Positions 35,184-43,907 are shown, counted from the first letter of the stretch. The stretch: DNA of 55,982 nt from an uncultured Methanobrevibacter sp. (GCF_902771435.1 NZ_CACXXB010000012.1:1-55982); one strand, 5' to 3'. Numbers and translations: made by a program. The notes: generated by a model not told the origin, from the letters alone.

Positions 35184-35480
35184 TTATAGGTTTAATTCAT
35201 CAGCACCTATAACTTGAATTGTCATATCTTTAACAAATTCTCCACTTTCTTCTGAAAAGTTTAAAAAGTGAGGAGAACCCATATGTTTTTTTAAAGCTTC
35301 TAAAGATTCCCATTTTTCGACAAATGTTAATGTGTCTTTGTCAATAGGTTGTAGTAATCGATACTCAATATTGCCTTCTTCAAGTAAAGATTCTTCAATT
35401 AGCTCTTTTGAAACTTCGATAATGCTATCCTGACAACCATCTTTAGGTTCAATATTTGCTAAAACGAGTATGAAATCCAT
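35184..35480 (-). CDS. ABM/quinol monooxygenase-like dimeric small protein
   Basis: 98 residues from the ATG at 35480, behind GGTGA; a GTG at 35489 is less likely. The chain FILVLANIEPKDGCQDSIIEVSKELIEES.LEEG.IEYRLLQ, then LTFVEKWESLEALKKHMGSPHF, is the ferredoxin-like antibiotic-biosynthesis-monooxygenase fold. Members act as quinol oxygenases, haem-degrading enzymes or sensors. The active site cannot be told. It is 21 bases upstream of nadK in the same direction. Confidence 0.75.
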   Translation of the reverse strand: MDFILVLANIEPKDGCQDSIIEVSKELIEESLLEEGNIEYRLLQPIDKDTLTFVEKWESLEALKKHMGSPHFLNFSEESGEFVKDMTIQVIGADELNL

Positions 35481-35624
35481 AACTTTCACCTAAAAATCTT
35501 TATACATTTCATTATACTTAATAATATCCATAAAATGTAAAAAATATATTTCATGATTTTTTCCAAAAATACATTAATTAAAAAACAGATATATAAAAGT
35601 AGTAAAAACTTTTGGAGAAAGATG

Positions 35625-36317
35625 ATGATATATTCAACAGAAATTGAAAACATGTGTCTTGTTCGCAAGGGTGCAAATCATGACCCTGCTCCAATTCCTG
35701 AAGAGGGAAAGTGGGTAAAAGCAAAGCAGATTGGAGATATTTCCGGTTTTACCCATGGTATAGGTTGGTGTGCACCGCAACAAGGATGCTGCAAACTGAC
35801 ATTAAATGTTAAAGAAGGTATTATTGAAGAGGCATTGGTTGAAACATTGGGTTGTTCAGGTATGACTCACTCAGCAGCTATGGCAGGTGAGATTCTTGTC
35901 GGAAAAACAATCCTCGAAGCATTGAACACTGATTTGGTGTGCGATGCAATCAACACAGCAATGCGCGAATTATTCTTACAGATTGTTTATGGAAGAACCC
36001 AGTCCGCATTTTCAGAAGGTGGCCTTCAAATAGGTGCCGGACTTGAGGATTTGGGAAAAGGCCACAGGAGCCAAGTGGGAACAATCTACTCAACCAAAGA
36101 AAAAGGTCCGAGATATCTGGAACTCACCGAAGGATACATTACAGAAATCGGACTTGACGAAGACGATGAAATCATTGGATACAAATACATTAACTTAGGC
36201 GTAATGTTGGATCAGATAAAAGATGGCGTTGACCCTATGGAAGCGATTGATAATGCAACAGGCCAATACGGAAGATTCGATGATGCGGCTAAAAAAATAG
36301 ACCCAAGGAGTGAATGA
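35625..36317 (+). CDS. NifU/IscU-like iron-sulfur scaffold protein
   Basis: Start taken at 35625, 7 bases past GGAG; the ATG at 35622 is an alternative. About 230 residues, longer than IscU. GWCAPQQGCCKLTLNV and VETLGCSGMTHSAAMAG are the scaffold-like Cys motifs, and the helical AGEILVGKTILEALN is typical of the NifU N-terminal fold. It overlaps or abuts the GGGtGRT gene, its known partner in many anaerobes. It probably holds an Fe-S cluster for delivery, but the client is not known. Confidence 0.8.
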   Translation: MIYSTEIENMCLVRKGANHDPAPIPEEGKWVKAKQIGDISGFTHGIGWCAPQQGCCKLTLNVKEGIIEEALVETLGCSGMTHSAAMAGEILVGKTILEALNTDLVCDAINTAMRELFLQIVYGRTQSAFSEGGLQIGAGLEDLGKGHRSQVGTIYSTKEKGPRYLELTEGYITEIGLDEDDEIIGYKYINLGVMLDQIKDGVDPMEAIDNATGQYGRFDDAAKKIDPRSE

Positions 36318-36319
36318 TT

Positions 36320-37321
36320 ATGGCATTATTTGAAAGTTATGAAAGAAGGATTGCACAAATCATTCCGGTTTTGGAAAAATACGGCATCAAGGACCTTGAA
36401 GAAGCCAAACAGATTTGTCTTGACAAAGGTTTTGACCCATATGATATTGTAAAAGGGGTTCAGCCAATCTGTTTTGAAAACGCTTGCTGGGCATACACAC
36501 TCGGAGCCGCAATTGCAGTAAAGCAGGGATGCACAAAAGCATCAGACGCTGCAAAGGCAATCGGTGAAGGTCTGCAGGCATTCTGTATTCCTGGAAGTGT
36601 AGCCGATGACAGGCAAGTGGGATTGGGACATGGAAACCTCGCATCAATGCTTTTAAGTGATGAAAGTGAATGTTTCGCATTTCTTGCAGGTCATGAAAGT
36701 TTTGCAGCTGCAGAAGGAGCAATCGGTATTGCAAACTCAGCAAATGAAGTCAGAGAAAAACCTTTGAGGGTAATTTTAAACGGTCTTGGAAAGGATGCGG
36801 CATTAATCATTTCAAGAATCAACGGATTCACTCATGTTGAAACAGAATTCGACTACTTTACAGGAGAAGTAAAGGTAGTTAAAGAAAAAGCATACTCTGA
36901 CGGTGAAAGGGCTAAGGTAAGATGCTATGGTGCTGATGATGTACGTGAAGGTGTAGCCATTATGCATTTGGAAGGCGTTGATGTATCAATTACTGGTAAC
37001 TCAACCAATCCAACACGTTTCCAGCATCCTGTAGCAGGAACATACAAGAAGGAATGCATGATTCAGGGCAAAAAGTACTTCTCAGTAGCATCCGGTGGAG
37101 GAACCGGAAGAACCCTGCACCCGGACAACATGGCTGCAGGACCTGCTTCCTACGGTATGACAGATACTTTGGGAAGAATGCACTCCGATGCCCAGTTTGC
37201 AGGTTCATCTTCTGTGCCTGCCCACGTGGAAATGATGGGACTAATCGGTATGGGAAACAACCCGATGGTTGGAGCTTCAGTAGCAGTAGCTGTTGCTGTT
37301 GAAAAGGCAATGAAAAAATAA
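36320..37321 (+). CDS. GGGtGRT protein
   Basis: Start at the ATG at 36320 (MALFESYERR), 9 bases after AAGGAG; the ATG at 36314 overlaps the upstream stop. 333 residues. The SVASGGGTGRTLHPDN segment near residue 260 names the family. Gly- and Ala-rich stretches (GLGHGNLASML, FAAAEGAIGIANSANEV) suggest a nucleotide- or cofactor-binding fold. The partner is the NifU-like scaffold just upstream. Reaction unknown; the pairing points to Fe-S or radical chemistry. Followed by a terminator. Confidence 0.88.
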   Translation: MALFESYERRIAQIIPVLEKYGIKDLEEAKQICLDKGFDPYDIVKGVQPICFENACWAYTLGAAIAVKQGCTKASDAAKAIGEGLQAFCIPGSVADDRQVGLGHGNLASMLLSDESECFAFLAGHESFAAAEGAIGIANSANEVREKPLRVILNGLGKDAALIISRINGFTHVETEFDYFTGEVKVVKEKAYSDGERAKVRCYGADDVREGVAIMHLEGVDVSITGNSTNPTRFQHPVAGTYKKECMIQGKKYFSVASGGGTGRTLHPDNMAAGPASYGMTDTLGRMHSDAQFAGSSSVPAHVEMMGLIGMGNNPMVGASVAVAVAVEKAMKK

Positions 37322-37353
37322 GGGATTTCACTCCCTTTTACACTCTTTTTTTT
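37320..37353 (+). terminator. Terminator after the GGGtGRT gene
   Basis: 6-bp arms AAGGGA (37320-37325) and TCCCTT (37332-37337), then a T-rich tract to 37353, just before the Nudix gene. Confidence 0.65.
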
Positions 37354-37366
37354 AGGAAGTTATATT

Positions 37367-37792
37367 ATGGCTACAATGTGGGGAATGGCCGTTCGTGGAA
37401 TATGCGAATATGACGGTAAAGTTTTGCTTTTAAAAATCAGATCAAAATCCGCTCATGATGCCGGAAGATGGGAAATTCCTGGCGGCAAAGTTAAGAAATG
37501 CGAATATTTTGACAATGCACTTAAAAGGGAATACCTTGAGGAAACCGGTCTGGAAGTGGATGTGGATGAGCTTTTGAATGTTGTCAGAAGAGATTATACC
37601 GCATGCAAAACCAATGAGGAAGTAAAATCAATTCAATTGATTATGAAAGTAACCTGCCAAAGCGATGAGGTTACAATCAGCGAAGAGCATGATGATTACG
37701 GATGGTTCGGCTATGATGAAGTCGAAGATATGATTTCAAAAGGTTTGCTGACACCGCCTGCCGTTGAAGCTTTTGGAAAAAATGATAATTAG
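37367..37792 (+). CDS. Nudix hydrolase
   Basis: 141 residues. The full Nudix box G-x5-E-x7-R-E-x-x-E-E-x-G-L lies at about residues 40-62 (GKVKKCE, then REYLEETGL). This binds Mg2+ for cleavage of nucleoside diphosphate-linked substrates such as oxidised nucleotides. The substrate is unknown. The next gene starts inside its last codons, so both are one transcript. Confidence 0.9.
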   Translation: MATMWGMAVRGICEYDGKVLLLKIRSKSAHDAGRWEIPGGKVKKCEYFDNALKREYLEETGLEVDVDELLNVVRRDYTACKTNEEVKSIQLIMKVTCQSDEVTISEEHDDYGWFGYDEVEDMISKGLLTPPAVEAFGKNDN

Positions 37793-38285
37793 AAAAGCAA
37801 CATGTGATGATTTAGAGGATATAGCCAATCTTGAACTTGAATGCTTCCCGGTAAATGAAGCCGCAACAGTCCATGAGTTCAAGGAAAGGTTAAGGGTATA
37901 TCCAAATCACTTTTTGCTACTGTTTTTGGATGATAAGCTGGTTGCATTTGTTGACGGATTCTGCACCAGTGACGCCGATTTGACCGATGAGATGTATGAA
38001 AACGCAGGGCTTCATGATGAGGATGGGGACTGGCAGATGATTTTTGGCCTCAATACCCATCCCGATTATAGGGGGCAAGGGTATGCGTCCAAATTGATGA
38101 ACTGTTTTATCAGCCAGGCCAGATGGGAAAAACGGTTGGGGGTTGTTTTAACCTGTAAAAAAGAGATGGTGGAGTTCTATTTAAAATTCGGATTCGTCAA
38201 TGAGGGTATCAGTGAATCTGCTCATGGCGGTGAGGTCTGGAATCAGATGAGATTAACGTTTATAGGGGAACAGGGATGCAAATAG
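37782..38285 (+). CDS. GNAT N-acetyltransferase
   Basis: Start at the ATG at 37782 (MIIRKATCDD), overlapping the Nudix stop by 11 bases; 167 residues. The acetyl-CoA loop is GLNTHPDYRGQGYASKLMN with the R-G-Q-G-Y-A pattern. FYLKFGFVNEGISESAHGG is typical of the C-terminal strand. Family members acetylate small amines or N-termini. Substrate unknown. Translation is probably coupled to the Nudix gene. Confidence 0.85.
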   Translation: MIIRKATCDDLEDIANLELECFPVNEAATVHEFKERLRVYPNHFLLLFLDDKLVAFVDGFCTSDADLTDEMYENAGLHDEDGDWQMIFGLNTHPDYRGQGYASKLMNCFISQARWEKRLGVVLTCKKEMVEFYLKFGFVNEGISESAHGGEVWNQMRLTFIGEQGCK

Positions 38286-38310
38286 TATTAGCATCCCTTT
38301 TCTTTTTTTT
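38273..38310 (+). terminator. Hairpin terminator after the Nudix-GNAT pair
   Basis: Perfect 7-bp arms GGGATGC (38273-38279) and GCATCCC (38291-38297), overlapping the stop, then a T-rich tract. Confidence 0.85.
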
Positions 38311-38351
38311 ATTCCAACCAATTTTGGTTGCAATGTGTTTGGAGTTTTTTT

Positions 38352-38506
38352 TGATAGTATGAGAGGTTTTAATTAGCTTTTCAAATCTGATGCATTTGAT
38401 GACTTCCACAAAAACGGTTAGGTCTAAGAAGGATTTCAATTATCTCACTTTAGTGTGTCAGTCATATATGTCAATGAATGCTTTCAAGGCTTTTGTCATA
38501 CTATCA
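38352..38506. repeat. 155-bp segment bounded by inverted repeats, with gene-relic sequence
   Basis: Perfect 11-bp terminal inverted repeats TGATAGTATGA (38352-38362) and TCATACTATCA (38496-38506). On the minus strand part of the interior reads as plausible protein (LTVFVEVIKCIRFEKLIKTS) but stops cut it. This could be a MITE-like element or a decayed transposase piece. No target duplication was obvious. Nothing else is visible between 38311 and 38574. Confidence 0.4.
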
Positions 38507-38574
38507 GTTTAATATAGGTTGGTATCATATAAAAATGGATTTAAATTATGAATAGTTAATATTGAACTAAACAG

Positions 38575-39342
38575 TTAAGGTTGAAGCTCGTAAACGCATT
38601 TGTCATCCCCCATGGAATAGCACATTATCTCTTCAATATTCAAATCGAATTTAAAGTATTGATTAAATAATGTTTCAAACATTCCCTTTTCAATATTGCA
38701 AATTGGCATTCCTGATTTTGGAACTTTAATGGATTCAAAGCAGTCAAGGCATGTTATTCTAATTTTGTTGTCAAGTTCAAAGTATATTTTGCCTAGATTG
38801 TTCTTTTGCCAGTAGGATGAAATGTTGTCCATAAAAATATCCAGATCTTCATCATATATTTGGCTGAACAGGTATTCTCCAATGTAGTTTCCCATTTTCT
38901 GAAGGACAGGTGAAATGTCCATCCCAAATTCCATCAGCAGTGATTTGAATGTATGAGTAAGCAGAACCACATATTCTATATCGCCGTTGTCAATGAATTC
39001 ATCAATCAGATGTTTGGTTTGGTTTTCATGAGTTTTTTTAATATTGTTTGAATCGATTGAGCCCAAATAATCTGCATTTAAATAAAATATCTTTTTTCTA
39101 TTATCGCTTGGATCTGCCTTGTAGTTCACAATTCCTTCCTTTCTCAAATCCCTCAGGTGCATTGATACGCTTGCCTTGGATTTTGATGTATTCTCAACAA
39201 TTTCCTCGAAGTTCATTTCATCATCCTTCAGCAAGTCTAGAATCTCATATTTCATTGGGCTTTTGATGATGTCAATGCCAACCATGGGTCGGCCTTTTTT
39301 ATTTTCATTTAATATAATCTGAATCGGGTTTGAGGTGGTCAT
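38575..39342 (-). CDS. HTH transcriptional regulator with C-terminal V4R domain
   Basis: 255 residues, strong AGGAGG ribosome site. An ArsR-like winged helix lies at about residues 28-80 (KYEILDLLKDDEMNFEEIVENTSKSKASVSMHLRDLRKEG). The C-terminal part is a V4R domain with CLDCFESIKVPKSGMPICNIEKG and MCYSMGDDKCVYEL, which usually binds a small molecule or metal. Such regulators in methanogens sense hydrocarbons, thiols or cobamide-related ligands. Target genes unknown; the neighbouring amidohydrolase is transcribed in the same direction but is upstream. Its own promoter region holds repeated ACTAAATTTTA boxes. Confidence 0.85.
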   Translation of the reverse strand: MTTSNPIQIILNENKKGRPMVGIDIIKSPMKYEILDLLKDDEMNFEEIVENTSKSKASVSMHLRDLRKEGIVNYKADPSDNRKKIFYLNADYLGSIDSNNIKKTHENQTKHLIDEFIDNGDIEYVVLLTHTFKSLLMEFGMDISPVLQKMGNYIGEYLFSQIYDEDLDIFMDNISSYWQKNNLGKIYFELDNKIRITCLDCFESIKVPKSGMPICNIEKGMFETLFNQYFKFDLNIEEIMCYSMGDDKCVYELQP

Positions 39343-39358
39343 AGTGTGCCTCCTAAAA

Positions 39359-39472
39359 ACTAAATTTTAATTAATATAAGTGCTTATTTAATATATAAAT
39401 GTTTGTATAATGCTTTAAAATTAGTTTAGGTTAATCTTAACAGTTAAATTAAATAAATACTAAATTTTAGTA
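39359..39472 (-). promoter_or_regulatory. Repeated ACTAAATTTTA boxes upstream of the HTH-V4R gene
   Basis: ACTAAATTTTA occurs at 39359-39369 and again at 39460-39470, where it extends to the palindrome ACTAAATTTTAGT (39460-39472). The first copy is 17 bases from the regulator start. Such spacing suits looped or cooperative binding of a dimer, so self-control is plausible. Confidence 0.45.
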
Positions 39473-39512
39473 AGTTAAATAAAATGAGAAAAATTAAAAA
39501 AAGTTGAATAAG

Positions 39513-40310
39513 TTAGTCAAGATTCAAAATCTTGGCCGCATTATCATAAAGGATTTGAGACCTTTCTTCGTCTGTCAAATCAATTTTATTGAAATATGCC
39601 ATTTCGCTGTCTGATTCCCACATCGGATAGTCTGTTCCCCATAGAACCCTGTCTGAACCATATGCATGAATCAGTTCCAATGCAGTTTCGGGACTTAGAT
39701 CATATAGGCTGGAGCTTAAGTCGACATATAGATTTGGTGTTCCTGCCAATTGGCGGGTTGCATCTTCCCATACGCTCCATCCTGCAAAGTGAGCTCCTAT
39801 GAATGTAATGTCTGGAAACTTTTCCAAAAATGGTTTGATTTGTTCAGGATTTGAATAGTTGTATCTGAAATCACCGCAGTGCACCAGCATAGGAACCTTG
39901 CCTTTGCTTACAACTTCACCTATTTTAAATGCACGTTCCTCATTCATTGCAAACTGCTGGAAATCAGGATGAACCTTCACTCCCTTGAGTCCAAGCTCTA
40001 TGAGATAGTCAAAATCCCCCTGAATGTCCTCGCTGTCTGGATGAAGTGTACCGAATCCGGTAAATATGTCTGGATGAGTATTCACGGCCTCGGCGATAAA
40101 TTCATTTATTGACTTCACCTGTTTTGGTGTTGTTGCAACGGAATGGACCAGATAGTGTGTCACTCCTACTTTATTGCCGTCCCTTATCAAATCATCCAAT
40201 TTACCGTTCAGGGACATGTCCAAATCATAGAAATCTCTAATTCCCATTACCGCTTTTTCCGCTATTTTATCCGGATAAATGTGACAGTGTGCATTTATGA
40301 TTTTTTGCAT
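39513..40310 (-). CDS. Amidohydrolase family metal-dependent hydrolase
   Basis: Start at the ATG at 40310 (MQKIINAHCHIYPD), 8 bases past GGTGG; 265 residues. HCH is the first metal motif of the TIM-barrel amidohydrolase-2 family. KVHPDFQQF, MLVHCGDFRY, IGAHFAGWSVW and WGTDYPMW supply the other ligands. Members hydrolyse or decarboxylate ring compounds such as amidohydrolase-2 lactones. The substrate is unknown. It may be linked to the V4R regulator downstream. Confidence 0.85.
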   Translation of the reverse strand: MQKIINAHCHIYPDKIAEKAVMGIRDFYDLDMSLNGKLDDLIRDGNKVGVTHYLVHSVATTPKQVKSINEFIAEAVNTHPDIFTGFGTLHPDSEDIQGDFDYLIELGLKGVKVHPDFQQFAMNEERAFKIGEVVSKGKVPMLVHCGDFRYNYSNPEQIKPFLEKFPDITFIGAHFAGWSVWEDATRQLAGTPNLYVDLSSSLYDLSPETALELIHAYGSDRVLWGTDYPMWESDSEMAYFNKIDLTDEERSQILYDNAAKILNLD

Positions 40311-40454
40311 ATAATTAAACCACCTTAATATATTCAATTAAGATATTAGTCATTAATGTATAAAATATTTAATGCCTGCAAATTCAACTTTCTTTAGATG
40401 TGAAAAAGAAATTAGGTGAATTTAGAAGAAGGTATTGTTGATAGTGGATGAAGA

Positions 40455-41105
40455 TTAGAATAACTGTTTTCCACTGTACTCATTTTCTTCAGTATATATT
40501 CTAATCAATCTGTCAACCAAATCTTCATACATCAGTCTATGGCCGACAGCACCTCCATAGGGTGTTTTAACATTGTTCAGGCTCAAATCTGAAAATTCAC
40601 CGCAGTTGTTGATGATATACCACATTCCATGAGGAGTGTAGATGAACAATTCTCCTTCTCCATTTTCATATCCGTTTTTGAAGCTGTCCTCCGGGTCGTA
40701 CATTTTGGTTGAATGTATGGCAAGTCTTGAGAGGTCCTGTTCTGGCCTTGTTCCTGTTTTTTCGAAAAGAATTTTTAGCCATTCATATGATTTGTCCTTA
40801 AGATTGGCTTTTTTAATAGGGTCCGCAAATGCTTCCTTTACCTTGTTTTGTCTTTTTTCAAGTGTATTTGTAATTCCCAATATTTCCTCTACCTTTGCAA
40901 CATCCTTTTCAAGGCATCTCCATCCTTCAGGCCTTCCTGTAACCTGGACATTTCCTTCCACAAAATCCATTCTCTTGAATTTCCTGAAATATGGCTTTAC
41001 TTTTTCAAACTCCTCATCGGGTATCATTTTGTTCAATCCGTACAGGTATCCGTATTCATTAGCATCATAGCATTTTGTTTCTAGTTTAAGTTCCTTATCT
41101 TCCAT
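40455..41105 (-). CDS. Hypothetical protein
   Basis: 216 residues with a GGTGAAAT ribosome site. Soluble, no signal peptide or membrane segment. There are two Cys near the N-terminal half (KCYDANEYGYLYG, WRCLEKD) and a C-terminal LFIYTPHGMWYIINNCGEFSDLSLNNV segment. I do not recognise the family, and nothing in the neighbours indicates its role. The gap on its 3' side contains no clear signal. Confidence 0.6.
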   Translation of the reverse strand: MEDKELKLETKCYDANEYGYLYGLNKMIPDEEFEKVKPYFRKFKRMDFVEGNVQVTGRPEGWRCLEKDVAKVEEILGITNTLEKRQNKVKEAFADPIKKANLKDKSYEWLKILFEKTGTRPEQDLSRLAIHSTKMYDPEDSFKNGYENGEGELFIYTPHGMWYIINNCGEFSDLSLNNVKTPYGGAVGHRLMYEDLVDRLIRIYTEENEYSGKQLF

Positions 41106-41140
41106 GATTTCACCAATTATATAAAAATTAATATTTTAAA

Positions 41141-41182
41141 CTATAAAAAGTAGTAAGTTTTTTTTATTTAAAAACACAATAT
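41141..41182 (+). promoter_or_regulatory. Promoter region of the malate dehydrogenase gene
   Basis: A TATA-like CTATAAAAAG (41141-41150) is followed by a T-rich stretch and ACACAATAT (41174-41182), the block also seen at 10233 and 18194. Transcription may start near this block, leaving a leader of only about 16-18 bases without a ribosome site. Confidence 0.35.
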
Positions 41183-41189
41183 AATAACT

Positions 41190-42140
41190 ATGGTAAAAGT
41201 AAGTATTATGGGGTCAACTGGAGTAATAGGTAAAAACGTTGCATTTACCTTGGCAAGAGCAGATACAGTTGATGAGATTGTGTTGTTTGCAAGACCCGAA
41301 AGTGTCGAAAAGGCAAGGGGAGAATCATTCGATATGTATGATGCACTGGCTGCCGAAGACATCGACTGCAGATTATCACCATCATCAGATTTTCAGGATC
41401 TGAAAAATTCTGCTATTGTTCTTATTACTGCGGGAATTCCCCGTGAGGAAGGGATGAACAGGCGTGATTTGGCACTGCCTAACGCCAAAATAGTTGACAG
41501 ATATGCAAAGGAAATATCAATACATGCTCCTGATGCAATAATTTTAGTTGCTACAAATCCTGTTGATGTAATGACAACAGTAGCACTTAAGTCTTCAGGC
41601 TTTGACAAAAGAAGAGTCATAGGTATCGGAAATCACCTTGATTCTTTAAGACTTAAGGCATATTTCTCAAGACAGATTAACATCAACAGTTCAGAGGTAC
41701 ATACACGTGTCATCGGAGAACATGGTGACCATATGGTGCCACTTTTAAGTTCAACAACTATTGGGGGTATCCCTTTAAAATATTTCGTAAAATCTGTGGA
41801 TATGGAAGTTCCAAGACTGGTTACAAGACTTAAAAGAGCAGGAAATACAATAATATCCAAAAAAGGGGCCACTGAATATGGTCCATCTTATGCTATTTCT
41901 AACTTAATTTCAACAATAATCACTGATTCACATAAAGTTTTAACCGTTTCAAACTATCTGGAAGGTGAAGTCGGAGATGTTTGGAATGTATCATTGGGCG
42001 TACCGGCCGTTTTATCAAAAAGAGGCATCGCCATGATTGTTCCGATTCATATGAACGACTTTGAACTTCATGAATTCAGGGAAGCTGCAAAGATTGTAAA
42101 GGAAACTACAGATGAAGTTTTGCAGTCCCTATATGAATAA
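41190..42140 (+). CDS. mdh: Malate dehydrogenase
   Basis: 316 residues of the lactate/malate dehydrogenase family. The nucleotide loop is GSTGVIGKN at residues 8-16. Substrate Arg residues are in GIPREEGMNRRDL (Arg85, Arg91), the NHLDSLRLK segment holds Asp151 and Arg154, and the catalytic His178 is in GEHGDHM. The Arg pair in place of Gln favours malate over lactate. It supplies the incomplete reductive TCA branch of methanogens. The start has almost no leader. The sstT gene follows after 18 bases. Confidence 0.9.
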   Translation: MVKVSIMGSTGVIGKNVAFTLARADTVDEIVLFARPESVEKARGESFDMYDALAAEDIDCRLSPSSDFQDLKNSAIVLITAGIPREEGMNRRDLALPNAKIVDRYAKEISIHAPDAIILVATNPVDVMTTVALKSSGFDKRRVIGIGNHLDSLRLKAYFSRQININSSEVHTRVIGEHGDHMVPLLSSTTIGGIPLKYFVKSVDMEVPRLVTRLKRAGNTIISKKGATEYGPSYAISNLISTIITDSHKVLTVSNYLEGEVGDVWNVSLGVPAVLSKRGIAMIVPIHMNDFELHEFREAAKIVKETTDEVLQSLYE

Positions 42141-42158
42141 TGATTATGTTGTGTTAAT

Positions 42159-43403
42159 ATGGAAAGATTTCTTAAAAAATGGACTGAATCAAGTCTTATT
42201 TTAAAAATTCTAATTGGTTTAATTATAGGTGCAATTTTGGGTGTTGCAGTTCCTCAATGGACATTTATAGGCTTTCCAGGGGAATTATTTGTAAGTGCCC
42301 TTAAAGCTATTGCTCCTATTTTAGTATTTGTATTGGTAATTTCTGCTATTTCAAAAGCGAAAAGTGGTATAGGAGATAGATTTAAAACAGTTATTGTTCT
42401 TTATTTGTTTAGTACATTTTTGTCTGCAATGGTTGCAATTTTATTCTCTACAATATTTCCAGTGTCAATTCACCTTTCAGGGGCAGCTAATGCCACTGCA
42501 GCACCGACTGGAATTGCTGAGGTAATGTCTGACATGATCAAGACAATATTCACCAATCCGATTGATTTGATTTCTGAGGGTCAATATCTGGGAATACTGT
42601 TCTGGTCAATCGTATTTGGTATTGCCCTTAAAATTGTTGCAAGTGATACAACAAAGGATGTAATAACCGACATTGCCAATGCGGTTACCAAAGTTGTACG
42701 GGGAATTATTCAATGTGCTCCTATTGGTATAATGGGGCTGGTGTTCAAATCAGTCAGCGAAAGTGGACTTGCAATATTTACACAATACGGCCAGTTGATT
42801 TTGCTGTTGGTTGGCTGCATTGCTTTTGTCGCATTCGTAACAGATCCTTTGATTTCAGCAGTTGCAATCAGACGCAATCCGTACCCATTGGTGTTAACAT
42901 GCCTGCGGGAAAGTGGTTTGACTGCATTTTTCTCAAGAAGTTCGGCTGCAAATATTCCGGTCAACATGCAATTGTGTGAACGTTTAGGCCTTGACAGGGA
43001 TTTCTTCTCCATCAGTATTCCGTTAGGTGCAACAATCAACATGGAAGGGGCTGCCGTAACAATTACAGTCATGACTCTTGCAGTCTGTCACACCATTGGA
43101 ATTTCAGTTCCACTGCCTGTTACAATTATCCTGTGTATTATTTCAACAGCAGGAGCATGCGGAGCTTCCGGAATTGCAGGGGGGTCACTGTTGCTTATTC
43201 CAATGGCATGTTCATTATTCGGAATCAGTCCAGACATTTCCATGCAGGCCGTTGCAGTAGGTTTCATCATAGGTGTGATTCAGGATTCATGTGAAACAGC
43301 ACTCAACTCAGCAGGGGACGCTCTGTTTTCAGCCACAGCAGAATATCATGACAGAATGAAAAAAGGAGAACCAATGAATTTCCTGGGAGAATTTGCAAAA
43401 TGA
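42159..43403 (+). CDS. sstT: Serine/threonine:Na+ symporter
   Basis: 414 residues, about 8-10 membrane segments, dicarboxylate/amino acid:cation symporter superfamily. LTCLRESGLTAFFSRSSAANIPVNM and NMEGAAVTITVMTLAV are the conserved hairpin and ligand motifs, and AFFSRSSAANIPVN matches SstT rather than glutamate carriers. It imports Ser and Thr with Na+. It is followed by dtd with a 4-base ATGA overlap. Both look bacterial in type. Confidence 0.88.
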   Translation: MERFLKKWTESSLILKILIGLIIGAILGVAVPQWTFIGFPGELFVSALKAIAPILVFVLVISAISKAKSGIGDRFKTVIVLYLFSTFLSAMVAILFSTIFPVSIHLSGAANATAAPTGIAEVMSDMIKTIFTNPIDLISEGQYLGILFWSIVFGIALKIVASDTTKDVITDIANAVTKVVRGIIQCAPIGIMGLVFKSVSESGLAIFTQYGQLILLLVGCIAFVAFVTDPLISAVAIRRNPYPLVLTCLRESGLTAFFSRSSAANIPVNMQLCERLGLDRDFFSISIPLGATINMEGAAVTITVMTLAVCHTIGISVPLPVTIILCIISTAGACGASGIAGGSLLLIPMACSLFGISPDISMQAVAVGFIIGVIQDSCETALNSAGDALFSATAEYHDRMKKGEPMNFLGEFAK

Positions 43404-43843
43404 AATTAGTAGTTCAAAGGGTCGCGCATGCAAGCGTAGAAGTGGATGGTGAAATCACCGGTAAAATAGATGAAGGACTGATGGCTTTGGTGGGCTTCGG
43501 CGAAAATGACACCACAAAAGAAGCAGACTATCTTGCCCGAAAACTGGCGAAACTGAGAGTATTTCCCGATGATGACGGAAAGATGAATCGATCTGTACTT
43601 GACATTGGAGGAAAGTTGCTTTTGGTTCCGCAGTTCACATTATACGGCAAAGTTAAAAAATACAGACCTTCATTTCATAGGGCCCTGGCTCCGGATAAGG
43701 CAACTGAACTGTTTGATTACTTCACCGATAAATGTCGTGAATATGTTGAAGTCGAAACAGGCGTATTTGGAGCATTCATGAAGGTGGATTTATTGAATAA
43801 CGGTCCTGTAACAATAATACTTGAAAAGGAATATGATGATTAG
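43400..43843 (+). CDS. dtd: D-aminoacyl-tRNA deacylase (bacterial-type DTD)
   Basis: 147 residues, the usual DTD length. MKLVVQRVAHASVEVDG starts the chain. LVPQFTLYGK corresponds to the SQFTL motif with Ser replaced by Pro, and NNGPVTIILE matches the GP motif that checks chirality. It removes D-amino acids, and glycine mischarged on tRNA-Ala. Archaea normally use the unrelated DtdA, so a bacterial origin is likely. The start overlaps the sstT stop by 4 bases. The Ser to Pro change sits in a conserved motif, so activity should be tested. Confidence 0.88.
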   Translation: MKLVVQRVAHASVEVDGEITGKIDEGLMALVGFGENDTTKEADYLARKLAKLRVFPDDDGKMNRSVLDIGGKLLLVPQFTLYGKVKKYRPSFHRALAPDKATELFDYFTDKCREYVEVETGVFGAFMKVDLLNNGPVTIILEKEYDD

Positions 43844-43907
43844 TAACATGTTATATACATAACTTTAAAAGCAAGTATAATATATAATATTTAATGAGGA
43901 AAAGCTA

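Noticed and set aside
42710..43270. Frames on both strands overlapping sstT
   Set aside because: Shadows of a membrane-protein gene; they have no independent start signals.
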